The notes beneath the pieces were generated by a model. That model had not been told where the DNA came from. It saw nothing but the letters and a program-made list of their open reading frames with translations, and made no database searches. From assembly GCF_023973825.1 (NCBI RefSeq), contig NC_090127.1, positions 1,846,501 to 1,910,500 of the forward strand: DNA of 64,000 bases. Direction: 5' to 3'. This stretch comes from Plasmodium brasilianum (taxonomy: Eukaryota > Apicomplexa > Aconoidasida > Haemosporida > Plasmodiidae). The translations under genes were made by a program, and so were the position numbers. Shown in pieces: positions 24,085 to 37,692 of the stretch (position 1 is its first letter; every line of letters starts with the position of its first letter).

Positions 24085-24492
24085 ATTAATCCACTGGAGA
24101 TTTAATTGTTCCATCGGTAATCTAGTTGTTCACCTGAAAGAACAAGAATAAAATAAAATAATAATACAAATAAATAAATAAATGAACAGATAAATAAATA
24201 AATAAGTAAACACGCATTTGAGTTACCTTGTCAAACATACACACACAGGGACGCACATCAAGATGCACAAACATTTGTTCATTTATTTTTCAATTACTTA
24301 AGAGCATATATACCTGTGCATGCCCGAAAAAATACATAGATAAATTTGTCTGTATATATGTATTCATTTGTAAATATGTGTGTATCTCTTTGTGTGAGGT
24401 ATATTGTTTGTCTACTTGTATGTTGTATGCATAATCATATCCTTATAAATGTTTTTTATATATGTTTACATGCATATGCATATTATGCATTA

Positions 24493-24541
<49 letters not shown>

Positions 24542-25341
24542 TTTTTTTTGTTATATATTTATAAATTAAAAAGGTTTTTTTTTTTTTTTAATCTTTAAAC
24601 TTATTTTGAATTTCGGCACATCGTATCCCCAATGGCTATTTTGTTTTCATTTCATTTCATTTTTTTTTTTAAATTAAATATGACTTATTTGATTTATGTG
24701 TTTTTCGTAAAATAATTTTAGTATTCTTGTTAATACACCTCAACAAAACAAAATAAAAAAGGTTAGAAAAAAATAAAAAAAGAACGAATATAAAAAAAGT
24801 TGTAAATTTTTTATAGTTAAAATTACCTATTAAAATTAAATATGTGTCATAAATAATCCAACACAAATAAATGCAAGTAAAAATAATTAGGAACAAAAAA
24901 AAAAAATAAACAAAAAGAAAATAAAAAACGCAAATTAATGAAGCATATAAAATGTTTGTTGAACATTATATATGCATTAATAATATAAGAAAAGGATTGT
25001 AAATATTCAAAAAACGAATACTTCTCTTTTTCTTTACTGCTGCATATATAAAAAATGTTATAATGGATATATGGCTTATTCACCTAAGTAAAAACACAGA
25101 AAAAAGTAGTATGCATTTATAAATGTATAATAAAACAAAAGGGGTAACTGCGTAAAATAGGTATACCGGGGAAAATATTACATAAATATATAAATACATA
25201 TATATGCATATATATAAGCACAAGCACACAAATGCATGTATGTATGCTTTACAAGGGAGAAGAACATAAAATGCTTCGAATATTCGCACAAATGAAAGTT
25301 AAATATTCAGGCATAATCAACGAATTCACACGCACACGATC
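24085..25341. other. Intergenic region between convergent genes
   Basis: Shared 3' region of the Brr6-like gene and gyrase A. It contains AATA-rich repeats at 24150-24210, (TA)n at 24501-24523 followed by poly-T, and many short hydrophobic chance frames. No gene is seen. Confidence 0.65.
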
Positions 25342-28300
25342 TCAGGACAACTGCAAAATGTCGAAATAAACCAGTTTATTAATCTTATTCAATTTTGCAT
25401 AAATTTGAGATGAGTGTTTCCTACTTTTTTTTTTTAATAAAGACATATTTTTTCTAATAAGAACGGCATGATCTGTAATCATAATAAGTAAATCATTTTC
25501 TTTCTTTTTTGTTATATCGTATAATTTGAATCCTAAAAATTCATCCATATCAGCATTATGCATGAAATTTTTTCTATTCTCATCAACTGTGGGTATACTT
25601 CTTTCTTTTGCATCTACAGGTAATTCATCCAATTTCGTTAGTCCACTTATTACTTCTAATTTTTCTTGTTTATCACTCTTTTCTTTCACTTCGCTCTGTT
25701 TTTCTTGACAATTTGTAATAGTTACGTTGTTACTATTAATTTTACTTTTAATTTTGGCCTTTTTAAATTTCATAATTTTATAACCCTTCCCTTTCTTTTT
25801 TTGTATTTTCAATTCATTGAGATTAATCATTTTTCCAAATCCATTTCTTGAAAGAAATATAATTTTAAAATTTTTTATATTTTTTTCATTATTCTCATAG
25901 GACAGCAGGTCTACCACTTTATCATTTTTACCTAGAAATATGCATTTATTACCTAGTGAGTTTTTTTTAGAGATTTTAAAACAACTTAGTGGAAATTGTA
26001 TTATATAACCATTCTTTGTCCCTACTATACAATTATCATCAAAATTACAGTAACTAAAATAAATATTTTTCTTATTTTTAAAAAGTTTTATTCCTTTTTT
26101 TTTTTTTTTAAAAACACATCATTATTTATTACTTTCATTTTTCCATTTTCACTACAAACGATAAGGTATTTTTTATTTTCGTCAAATTTTGTCATTCCAG
26201 TTATATTCTTTGAGCACTTAATGATCTGATTAATAGCAATTCCTTTGGAATCGTATGAGGACAAATGTAAATCACACACATTTAAAAGAAATGCCTTATT
26301 AAGATTGTCTGTTAGTAATATTTTATCTTTGTTTCTACAAAGAATACTTTTTTTTATTTTATAACTGTTACTACTGTTCTTGATATCACTGCTACTATCC
26401 GTGTCTCCTTCCATATTCGTTGTATCAACTTTACTTCCATCTTGATCTCCTTTATTTTTAGCTTTTCTTTTTTTTTCGTTTAAGTTCTCTTCATTTTCTT
26501 TTAAAATGTATTTAGCATTGGACAACTTAATAATATTATTTAAATGATTTTTCAATTTTTCATTTATCTTTATTTTTTTTATGTATCCCCCGTATGTAAT
26601 TAAAATTAGCACTTCATCATTGTTGTATAAATCTTTATCATTCCTATCTAATGAGTCTATGTACGTATTTCTGTACTGTATATTCAGTGAACTCTTCGCC
26701 AAGTGTTCACCGTCATTTGAAATTGTTAATGTACTATTGTTTACATATTTGCTTAAATCATCTATTCGATTTTTCTTTTGTTCATCTGTGCTTTCTTCAC
26801 ACTCATTGTTATTTCCCCTCTCTCCAATTAGTCTTTTTCTTTTCCTTCCAACTATTTCCATATTCGGTTTCTCATCCTTAATTAGTTGATTTTTCATTTC
26901 GTTAATTGTGTCATTATCAGCACCATTGTTGCTGTCATTTGGGTCCACTGAAAATGTGATTTTCTCATGAGTGTCCTTTTGCTTTATTCCACTTCCTATA
27001 TTCCAATTATTGGCGTTTTTGTCGTGATTGATATATGTATACTTATACTTAATATTTACTGGAACATCATTTGTATGTAATTTATTAATTCCGTATTTAT
27101 TTTTTATATATGTTAATTCGTCAATGATTACTTTTTTAATTTCGTGCACGTTGTTAATAATATTTTGATTTACTTTCATTTGAGCAATAATTTTATTTTT
27201 TTGGCTTACAAAATCAATATTTTTTATATTTATTAATTTTTGTATTTTCATGGATAAGATATACTTAATTTGTTCATCATTTAGTTTAAAATTATTTTTC
27301 AAAAAAATTTTAATTTCTTCGATATTTTGTTTTTTTTGAAAGAAAGAAATAATTTGTAGAATTTTCTTTTGTATAATCAGATATAAGTCTATAATATCAA
27401 GTTCTTTTTGTAAATTTTTATTTTTTATTTGATAATTTTTTTTTACAAATTTTATTCTATTTTCTGACCACAGTTGAAAAAAAGATTTTAAAGAAAATTG
27501 TGTGTAGCTATTTTCATATCCAATACATACAAAATTGCAATGATAATTAATCTGCATATGGGTGTATTTAAATAAAAAGGACAAAAAATTATATATTTGT
27601 TCTATTTGACAACTTTTTCGAAGTTCCAGTACAATCCTCATATCTTCTTTTTCACTTTCATCTCGTATTTTCAATAATATATTATCATGTTCATATTTTT
27701 TCTCATTTAATAAGTTGATAATATTTTCGATTAATTCATTCGGTTTTACATTTGGCGGTAAATTTTTTATGATCAGTTTTTTACTCCCTTTGTCCTGTTC
27801 AGAAGAGTCTAAAGATATTAGGTCATTTATATGATTTGTATAAGTTTTATCATTTTGTGTATACTCATAGAAAACATTACTCCTTATTTCTATATTACCT
27901 TTACCTGTACTGTACATATTTTTTAACACATTTTTTTTACTAATAACTATACCACCAGTTGAGAAATCAGGTCCTTTAATAATATTAAACAAATCATCAT
28001 TTGTAATGTCTGGGTTTAGTAAAAAGTTTATTGAGCAGTTAATAACATCAATTAAGTTGTGACATGGTATATTACTTAATATACTTACAGCAATACCTGA
28101 ACATCCATTAATTAGGAGAAGAGGAATTTTACTACACAACACTTTAGGTTCCTTTTCATTACCATCAAAATTTCTCATATATTCTATATTTTCATTATTT
28201 ATTTCGTTTAATAAAATATCATAACAAAAATTAGAAATTTTTGCTTCTGTATATCTCATAGCAGCAGCATTATATTCAACTGATCCAAAATTTCCATACC

Positions 28301-29252
28301 CCTTTATCAACAAATTGTTATTATGGTGTTTCTGTGCTAATCTTACTAAAGCATCATAAACACTCTTATCTCCATGTGGATGATATTTACCTATAACTTC
28401 ACCAACTATCCTTGCACATTTTTTGTAACTTCTTTTCACCACTCCTTTATTTATTTCATGCATACTCCAAATAATTCTTCTTTGTACTGTTTTTAGCCCA
28501 TCCCGATAATCACATAAACATCTATTAAGAATTAAAAAATTAGCATACGATAAAAAACTTTTGGATAGTAATTCGCATATTTCTACGTCATAATATTCCC
28601 CCTTGATACATTTCAAGCTCTCCTTAATAAGTGCGTCCACTTGCTCTGTTCTTCCTTCTTTATCTACTTCACCTACTTCACCTACTTCACCTACTTCATC
28701 TGATTCATCTAATTCATCTAATTCATCCACTTCATCTTCTTCATCTTCTTCATCTTTTTCGTCTTCCTCTTCTTCCTTTTCTTCTTTTCCTCGTCCTTCT
28801 TTATTTTCGCGTGCACGGTTCACATTGCTTCGCTTCTTTTCCTTCCTTGACATGCCCCCCCCTTCTTGTCCGCTTACCACTTTTTCTATGGCTTCATTTA
28901 TCATATCAGCGGCTACTCCCCTCAGGTTTTTTCCCCCATCCTGTGCTCCATAAGTTTCATCTTCTCTTTTTGCACGCAAAATGGAAATAAGCTTCTTATT
29001 GATGAATTTTTTTTTTTCGAATATCCTAGTGAATAACTTATTGTTTTTTAATTTACGAAGACTGATATTTTTTAAATATGTTTTTCTTAAATATCCATGT
29101 ACATTTTTTATAAAAAAAGTTTTATTCTTTTTTGGCGTGTTGTTACATGATAAATGAATTTTTTCGCTTTTTATAAAGAAAAAGCTAGGGTTAATTACTG
29201 ATAAAAAAAAAAATAGTTCAAGGAGAAAAATAAAGGTAAAATTAAACGACAT
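25342..29252 (-). CDS. GyrA: DNA gyrase subunit A, apicoplast-targeted, broken by one frameshift (~1303 aa if restored)
   Basis: GyrA cuts and rejoins DNA in the gyrase A2B2 complex, and in Plasmodium acts on the apicoplast genome. Residues 1-30 form a hydrophobic signal peptide and 31-95 a basic transit-like region. An acidic insertion (about 155-200) precedes the breakage-reunion domain. There, GKYHPHGDKSVYD and AAMRYTEAK are diagnostic: Tyr334 is the catalytic residue, preceded by Arg333. Position 296 is Lys where E. coli has Ser83; Asp300 matches Asp87. The C-terminal domain carries a GyrA-box-like QKKKGKG (about 25806-25786) in an FLSRNGFGKMINL blade motif. The frame beginning at 29252 stops at 26088, just after a 15-base A run (26109-26095). 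The C-terminal domain continues in the -1 frame to 25342. Confidence 0.92.
26095..26109 (-). other. Frame break in poly-A run of the gyrase A gene
   Basis: On the coding strand the run is 15 A. The upstream frame reads ..DVFLKKKKKE and stops at 26088. With one more A, the reading would enter the frame that carries GIKLFKN.. and the conserved C-terminal domain down to 25342. Confidence 0.85.
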
Positions 29253-30090
29253 AATATTCGTATGTACATACGTATCTAAGTAACCTGACCTCGCTCGTCA
29301 ATACTGAAAAAAGACCAAAAAATGGATAATATCTTTCCTTAAAAAGGGTACATATATATATATACATAAACACATACATATACATATACGAATACCTACA
29401 TTTAAATTCATGTACATTCGCATGAGTGCGCATACTAGTTCAATATCAAACAAGCAAACACATAGTTTTCAAAAATTTGTACTTTCACGCTTATACTATT
29501 TTTGTCGTAAATATATTTACATGTTTATTCAAAATTATAACTAATGTCTTTGCGCTTTTTTTATATTTTTTTTCTTTCCTAACATTTACCCTTTTTTTAC
29601 TTCTTAAAAAAATTCTTTCTTCTTTTCTTTTTTATAACCATTCTCACATTATTTTATAACAAATGTTTAATTCTAAAAAATAAGTAATACTTTAATTTTG
29701 TGAATTTTTGGCTATGGTAGCCTGCGTAAAAAATTCACGCCCTTAACCTCTTGAAAATACACACATGCATGGAAATATGAGTATACACGTATAAGCATAT
29801 ACACGTATAAACATGTACACATATATATATGTATACTTATGTATGGATACACCTTCCATTTAAATGTACTGTGTAACTCGTATTTTAAAGGCCGCTCACA
29901 TGCATGTATTTTTTTCTTTTGCTTATATTTGTTAAAATAAGGGTAATTCCAAATCTGTTAGTGTTGTTGGGCTTTTAGGACAAAATTGACAATGTACTTT
30001 TAACAAAATATATATTTGTGATTTCAGCATTCATTTTGCATTCTATTTTATAATATATGTTTTAATTTCATAAACTAATTTTTAATAATT

Positions 30091-30128
<38 letters not shown>

Positions 30129-31370
30129 TCTCTGTAGTCAAGTTTTTTAATACCTTTTTACCTATAAAAAACAAAAAACTTTGCTACTCTTAAAATTACA
30201 TCATGTATATTTCGCAAGGAGAAAACAAATATGAGAATTCGAAAATTCCCTGCAAAGTTTTAAAGGGGGGTTAAAAAAAAAAAAAAAAAAAAAAAAAATT
30301 CACCTAATTAATAATTTATGCGCATATTTGTTAATAAACAGGGTAAAAAAGGATTTTTATTATTTTAATAAATTACAAATTTATATAAAAAGAAAAAAAA
30401 TATTAGTAACACTAATAATAGCAGTTACAAATAAATTAATATTGCTTTTTATTATATATTATTGCTCATTTTTGACTATTATACCATTTATAAAGAAATT
30501 CTAAAATAATTTTTATATTTTGCTTTATTCCGAATATAAGAAACATTTATATTTTCTTTGTTATATTAAATTATATATACTCATGTATATATATAAATAT
30601 ATATACATATATGTATGTTCATAAATGTACGTATATAATTGTATTTATATAAATGTATGTACATAAATGTATGTATATAAATATATGTATATAAATGTAT
30701 GTATATAAATGTATGTAAGTGTATGTATATATATATGTTTGTATATATATATGTATGTATATATATATGTATGTATGTAAAACGATAATTACAGGAAAAA
30801 GAGAAAAAAAAAAGAAACTAAAAGAGCAAAACCAACGAAATTGAAGAAATTCCGTTACAATTAAAACATACTTAAGGAAGAAAAAAACAAAAGGACTGAT
30901 GTTTTTTCACTTGTTTGATTTATTTTTAAAGGTTTAATTTATGTATTTTTTTATGAATTTATTCACATATTTAGAACGTAAATAAAACAGAAATATAAGA
31001 TATTTTTGTTGACCGTAGTGCTTTCCGTCTGTTTTAGCTGTTAGCTGATGTACTAGATTTATACATATATATATATATGCAGTTATATATGCATATGTGC
31101 GTTCCCGTATTTGTATATATATATATATATACACATATGTATATGTACAATATGCACATGTAAGTGTGCCATACGATGTGCTTATCTTCAGCTCATGAAC
31201 GAACTACTTTATATAAGAACAAGCATTATCTATGCTTCTTGAATTTTGAGTTTTAAAATGATGAGTAATTATTCTTCAAAATTTGTTCATATGTTATATT
31301 CACGCATTTAATACTGTAATATTAAAGAGAGAAACGAAAAAGAGAATAAAGAGGATAAAGGGGGGTAAAA

Positions 31371-31404
<34 letters not shown>

Positions 31405-31650
31405 AATTGAACTTTTGTTTTTTTGTTACGTATATTGTTTTATATACACATACTTACAGAAATACGCAAACATATTTACGTACCTCCGTGTCCATCCATA
31501 TATATATACATTCATCTTTATACGTATACATAAGCACAGTTGTGCGTAGACGTACATGTCAACCTTTTGTGTGGGAAAAGGGAATAACGTGTTACAAAAA
31601 GAAAACAGAAATTTAAGGGGACAGTAGCGTTGAATATATTGAGAAGCAAG
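29253..31650. other. Divergent promoter region between gyrase A and the P4-ATPase
   Basis: About 2.4 kb between two divergent start codons. It contains poly-A runs (30092-30125, 30275-30298, 31372-31401), TATG-rich repeats at 30590-30780 and short G runs (GGGGGG) at about 30267 and 31361. A 16-base motif shared with the left end of the window lies at 29728-29743. No gene is seen. Confidence 0.6.
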
Positions 31651-33540
31651 ATGGTAGATGATGAAGAGTTAAGAAGACTACGTTTTGTTTTGAGTAAAAA
31701 AGTAGGGAAAATAAAATATTTTTTCTCCTATTTATTATACAAGCTCTTTAACCATTTTTATAATAAAAAAAACAAAAAAAGAGAGAGATATGTAAATATC
31801 CATGGAAGAACATCTCCAAAATTTTTTTGTGATAATAAAATAAGAAGTACAAAATATACCGTTTTATCATTTATACCTTTATTTTTATTTTATCAATTTG
31901 CTGATTTTTTAAATTTATTTTATTTATGTGTATCACTTTTGCAAATAATACCAATATTTAATACAGGATATGTATTTACATTTGTAGCACCTCTTATCTT
32001 TATTATTTTCATTAGCTTAATAAATGAGGTAGTAGATGATCTTAAAAGATTTATAAAAGATTTAGAAAACAATAATGAAATATATTACGCACTTTTAGAA
32101 AATGGAAATTTTGAAAAAATATATTCAAAAGATATAAAAGTGGGGGATATCATTTTAATTAAGTCAAAACAAAGAGCTCCAGCTGATTGTATCTTACTAA
32201 GAAATTTAAATAAAAATGAAGAATATACATTTAAGGTAGAAGAGAAGAAGCTATTTGGTAATATAAAATTAAACAAAAACTCCAATGTGTATAATAAAAT
32301 AAATAAAAGTTATTACCATTTCAATAAAAATATTGACAATGAATTAATTGATGATCGATATAATGAGTCAAATAATAATTACAGTGAAACTAGTAATAAT
32401 TTGTTGTTTAGTGAAAATGAAAAATCACAAAATGGAATGAAAGAAAAAAGTTATATGTTAAAGGACAAAGACCAGATTAGTCATAAGAATGATATTAATG
32501 GATTAAACTCAAAAAATGACGCACAAACGAAAAAGAAAAAAAAAAAAAAAAAAAAAGCAACAACAATACTAGTAGTATTAGTAGTGATAGTGATGGAGAT
32601 AACAACAATAATAGCAACACTAACAACTGTAACAATAACAGTTATGATAACAATAACAGTAACGGTAACACTAACATGAACACTAACATGAACACTAACA
32701 TGAACACTAACATGAACACTAACGTTAACAATGATAATAGCGGAAGTGGTAGTAGTAAGAGGAAGAGCAGTAAGAACAACAAGAAAAAAAAGAAAAAGAG
32801 AAAAAAGAAGAGTAGTGACAAAAGTGCGTCCAACGAAACAGCTAACTATACCTATGTGAAGACGGACAAGATTGATGGAGAAACTGATTGGAAAATTAAA
32901 TATCCTATTCATATATTTCAAAATTTTAAAAGATTAAAAGATTTTTTCACGATTGATATATTATTTATTATAGAACAACCAAAGAATGATATTTACAAAA
33001 TCGAAGGGTCCTTTGTTATATTTAAGTATAACCCTTATGGTGATTTTAAAACGGTTGAAAATAATAATAATGGCCTAAATGACAATCAACTTTTAAATTA
33101 TTCCTTCGATTTAGCAAAAGATGAAGGAGTAGATATAGAACCGAACGAAGACTATGCGGATGAAGAGGAAGAATACGACGACGATGATGACGAATTTGAT
33201 GAAGACGATGAGGATGATGATGATGATGAGAATGGAAGTGATGAAGAAGAGGAAGAAATAGATGAACATTGTAATAAAAATAATCAAAAGAATAGAGACG
33301 CTTATGATGAAGTGAATACATATGCTTATACTGAAGATGATGATAAAAGGAAATTAATAGATAAAGGATACATGAATTTAGAAGAAACCGAAGCAAAAGA
33401 CACTGATTATATGTATAACAAAAAAGAAATTAATAAAGAAAAAGATATAGTAAAATTTGTAGATGTTGAAAAAGGAGGAGCAGGAGAATTAGAAAGATTA
33501 AATGCTGCAAAAAATAATAATAATAATAAAAATAATAATA

Positions 33541-33576
<36 letters not shown>

Positions 33577-36500
33577 GTTATGTTAATGATAGAAGCATGT
33601 GTAGTGTATTTAATAATGAAGATAATTTTAATTTTTATAATGTTAATTATAGAAAGAAGTTAAGTTATGACAACTTTATCCTATTTAACTCAGTTATAAC
33701 CAGTTCAGATGTTATATGTTTAGTTATATATACAGGAAGTGATACAAGGGTGAATATGAGTACACAAATTAGTAAAATGAAGCGAGGAATGATAGATAAG
33801 AAGTTGAATGTGATAACTCTTTTTTTATTTATTATACTAGCTCTATTTTCTATGTATATGTGCTCAATCAAATTAAACCATTTGTGGTATTTGAATTTTA
33901 TTCGTTTTGTTTTATTATTTTCTTCTGTTATACCTATATCATTAAGTGTTAATTTGAATATTGCTAAAATATATTACACATTTGTAATTCAGAAGGATAA
34001 AGAAATAGAAACAACAATAATAAAAAATAGTTCAATTATTGAAAATTTTGGTGATGTGGATTATATTTTTACTGATAAAACAGGAACGTTGACCGAAAAT
34101 GTTATGGTACTTAAAGTAATACATATCGGTTTAGATGTTATACATGCAGAGAGTGAAAAAAATATGTTACAGAATAATATGGAAAATAAAGTTAAAGCAA
34201 ATTATAATAAAAATATGCTTTCGTACAATTTAGATGATATAAATGAAGATGTAGATGCTTCATCTTTACAACTGTCTTCTAATTATTCAAAACATGATCG
34301 AAGAAGTAAAATGAATAATAAAGGTAATGATTATGCAGCTTTTAATTATGATATAGAGAGTGGTAAGAATAAGAATGATATGCAAACATTACGACAGCTG
34401 AGTAAGGCAAATGTCGTTGAACATATTAATATTAATGATGAAGATGATTTTGACTATGGTAATTTTAGTCAACATGGTAAGTCTAATTTTGCGGAAAACA
34501 ATTTCCGTGATATGAATATCAAAATATTTAAACAAAATAATTTAGGATTAAATCAAAACATGGCACAAAAAAGAACTGATATGTTAAAGAAAAATAATAT
34601 TATTCATATGGAAAAAAAGAAAAAAGTAGAACAAATGGTAGATGAATTTTTAAAATATAAATCAGACCCATTAGATTATTATAATGATAATGTAGAAGAT
34701 ATCGAGTTTTTAAAAAAACATAGAGTATTTCAAACGTTTTTATCCTTTCTCATTTGTAATAATATTAGAACATTAGCAAAAGAAAATAATAGCAAAGAAA
34801 AGGCAAAAAAAAAAAAAGAACATAAAGAAAAAGATTTTCAAAAAAATTTTTATTATATACTAAAAGTCAATAGAAGGAGTAAAAAAAAAGATAGCAAAAT
34901 GAATAAAAAGGACAAAAATGTAGAAAATAATACTAATAGTAAATTTACTTACGATAAGAATTATTTTGAATCCAACAGCTCAGAAGATGCCGAAACGTTT
35001 TCGCACTCAGATGTAAGTTATCAGTGTTCTTCCCCTGATGAACTAGCCTTCTTAAAATATGCAACTAATTGTGGTTTTATTTTAAAAAAAAAAACAGCTA
35101 GTAAAATTGAAATTAAATATAAAAATATCATTCTCGAATATGATATATTATTACATATACCCTTTTCCTCAGAAACGAAAAGAATGAGTATTTTTGTGAG
35201 AAATATAAAAAATAGAAATATCTACTTCTTCATTAAAGGTGCAGACAATATATTAATAAAAAAATGCCATGAAAAATATAAAACATTTATATATGAAGAG
35301 AGTGATCATCTCTCAAATCTGGGGTTACGAGTTTTAGTTCATGGATTTTTAAATATAGAAGAGCAGTTTTTCCACAACTTTTCCACACTATATAACAAAA
35401 ACAAGGATGTCAAAGGACAACTAGAAAATATATTAGATTATGTTGAAAAGAATATCAAGGTGTTGGCAATAACCGGTGTTGAGGACAAGTTACAGGAGGT
35501 AAGAAGAAAAATAACCCATCTAACAGCCTTTTCTGCGTGTCTTGCGCATATAGATGTATGTGCACATATTTGTATACGTCTGCATATATATATATATGCA
35601 TATATTGGCGCATACGCGTATATATGTGCACATTTTTGTGTGCTTCTTTCATTGCAGGGAGTTGGAAAGACCATCGAGATGCTGTACAACAGTGGCATAA
35701 AAGTCTGGGTGTTGACAGGAGACAAAATAGAAACAGCAATATGTATTTGCAAAAATGCTAATATAAAAAAGAAGAAGCACAATATTTACATATTCAGGCA
35801 TGAAAATATTAAGAGCACTTCTAACCTAATAAGAGAGTTTAACTCCATTTTAAATAATATAGATTCCTATGTTTTATTTTTTGATAATATTATCATACAA
35901 AATTGTATTAAATATATTCCTAATGCCTTTGTCGATTTCGCGGCAAATGCACGTGCAGTGGTAATACATTTACAGAAAACATTAAAATATGAAAATATTA
36001 ATAAAGATGATATATAGTTCTTTTTTCCTAGAGTGAAAATCATAGGAAAGTAGTGCTTCGCGATATTTGCTTGTTTGTTACTATGTGCGACATGAAATGT
36101 TTATCCGTTTGTTCCTCCTTTTTTCTTTTTTTTTCGTATTCTTTCTCCATTTGTTCATATATTTATTGCCATTTTCCCATCATTATTTCTTCTTTTCCCA
36201 TCCACGCAGGTTTGCTGCAGGTGTAGCCCTATAGAGAAGAAGGAAATTGCGGTTTTAATAAAAACAATTAAGAGAAAGAAAATTTTGTGTATAGGTGACG
36301 GGGGTAATGATGTTGCTATGATTCAGTCGGCAGATATTGGTATTGGTGTATTAGGAAAAGAAGGAAAACAAGTTGTTCATGATAGTGATATAATTGTTTC
36401 AAAATTTAAAAACATAAAAAAGTTAATACTTTATTATGGGAATAATACTTTTTTGCAAACATCATCCCTATGCTCCTTTTTAATTCACAGGGGATTTATT

Positions 36501-37316
36501 TTAACCTATTTGCAATTTATATACAGTTATATTTTTTTCAGTATTCCCGTTTCAATTTTTCAAGTTAGTGCACATTACGAGAAAAGAAGAGAAAAAAGAA
36601 TGTACATGCATAGATTGTGGAAAAGAAAAAGTGAACACACGAACATGTGTGTATAATATTTGTATTTATCAGTTTATAAATTTTTGCATACATAATATAT
36701 ATATGTATATATATTGTATGTATATACTTTTGTGTATATTTTTAGGGTTGGTTGCAAATTGGTTACACGACTTACTACACAACTGCGCCCTTTTTGTCCC
36801 TTCTGCTGGATATAAAGATAAAGAAAAACTTGATATATTTGTACCCAGAAATTTATAAAAATAAAAAGCATAAAAGGAAGTTGGATCTTAAGTCCTTTTT
36901 TATTATCGTGTGGATATCTATTTTTCAGGTAATGAGCTTATTCGCGAATATCTTCGCGTATTTACTTATATATGTAATTATGTACATATTTCCGTATACA
37001 CATGCAAAAATTTGCGCATATGGATGCAAATGACCGTAGTGCGTATTTGTATATATTTAATTAAATTGTCATTTTCATGTTTTGCTGCAGGGAACTGTTG
37101 TTATGCTGGGAGCGCTGAAATTGTTCAACGATAACTACAACAATCTTATAAACATATCATTTTCGTCCTTAATTGTTTTAGAAATAATGAATATACATTT
37201 GGAAGTGGAATCATGGTTAAACTACAAAAAGTTTTATTTACCGTTTATTCTTAAATTTTGCACGCAAAACAAGATAAAACGCAAATATATGCATATGTTC
37301 GTATGATTGTACGTGC

Positions 37317-37351
<35 letters not shown>

Positions 37352-37620
37352 CTCGTACATGTACGTACACACATGCACATGTGTTGTACGCTTTACCCTT
37401 TTATAGGCACCCATTAATGATATCGGCAAATTTGTGCTCCTTCATTGTTTACATTTTTTCGATGTTCATACTGAGGAACTATTTCGATATTATGCAAATC
37501 ATGTCAGTTATGTTTTGGTACAAAGTTATATTAATTGTTCTCTTCGCTTGGTTACCTTTTTATATAATTAAAAAAGTAAAAAATATTATTACGCCTTCTC
37601 AATTTTTTAAACTTGCATGA
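31651..37620 (+). CDS. P4-type phospholipid-transporting ATPase of the Neo1/ATP9 class, six exons, one frameshift (~1675 aa if restored)
   Basis: P4-ATPases flip phospholipids to the cytosolic leaflet. The frame opens with TTG at 31630, but the first ATG is 31651 (MVDDEELRRLRFV). Exons are 31651-35498, 35658-35960, 36210-36563, 36746-36928, 37091-37215 and 37407-37620. The phases fit; the fifth junction makes the Trp of ESW|HPLMISANLC. Motifs include APADCILL, the phosphorylation site FTDKTGTLTEN, SPDELAFLKYA, KGADN, WVLTGDKIETA and GDGGNDVAMIQSADIG. The ending (EIMNIHLEVESWHPLM, LPFYIIKKVKNIITPSQF) resembles Neo1/ATP9A rather than other flippases. Cytosolic loops carry Asn-rich and Asp/Glu-rich insertions. 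The frame breaks in a 21-A run at 32536-32556. Confidence 0.92.
32536..32556 (+). other. Frame break in poly-A run of the P4-ATPase gene
   Basis: The run is 21 A. The incoming frame yields a Thr/Val/Ile string with a stop near 32679. The frame one base back is open from the run to the end of the exon, beginning SNNNTSSISSDSDGD, which suits a Plasmodium low-complexity loop. One extra A (or two fewer) would join them. Confidence 0.85.
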
Positions 37621-37692
37621 GATATTAAAATATCAGCTACGCAGTTTTTGGATCTGTCAGATTTTACCCTTTTTCGAGTGATATAGACCATT

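Noticed and set aside
28603..28990. Plus-strand frames rich in Ser or Leu opposite gyrase A
   Set aside because: They are antisense to the acidic Glu/Asp repeat of gyrase A, whose motifs fix the coding strand as minus.
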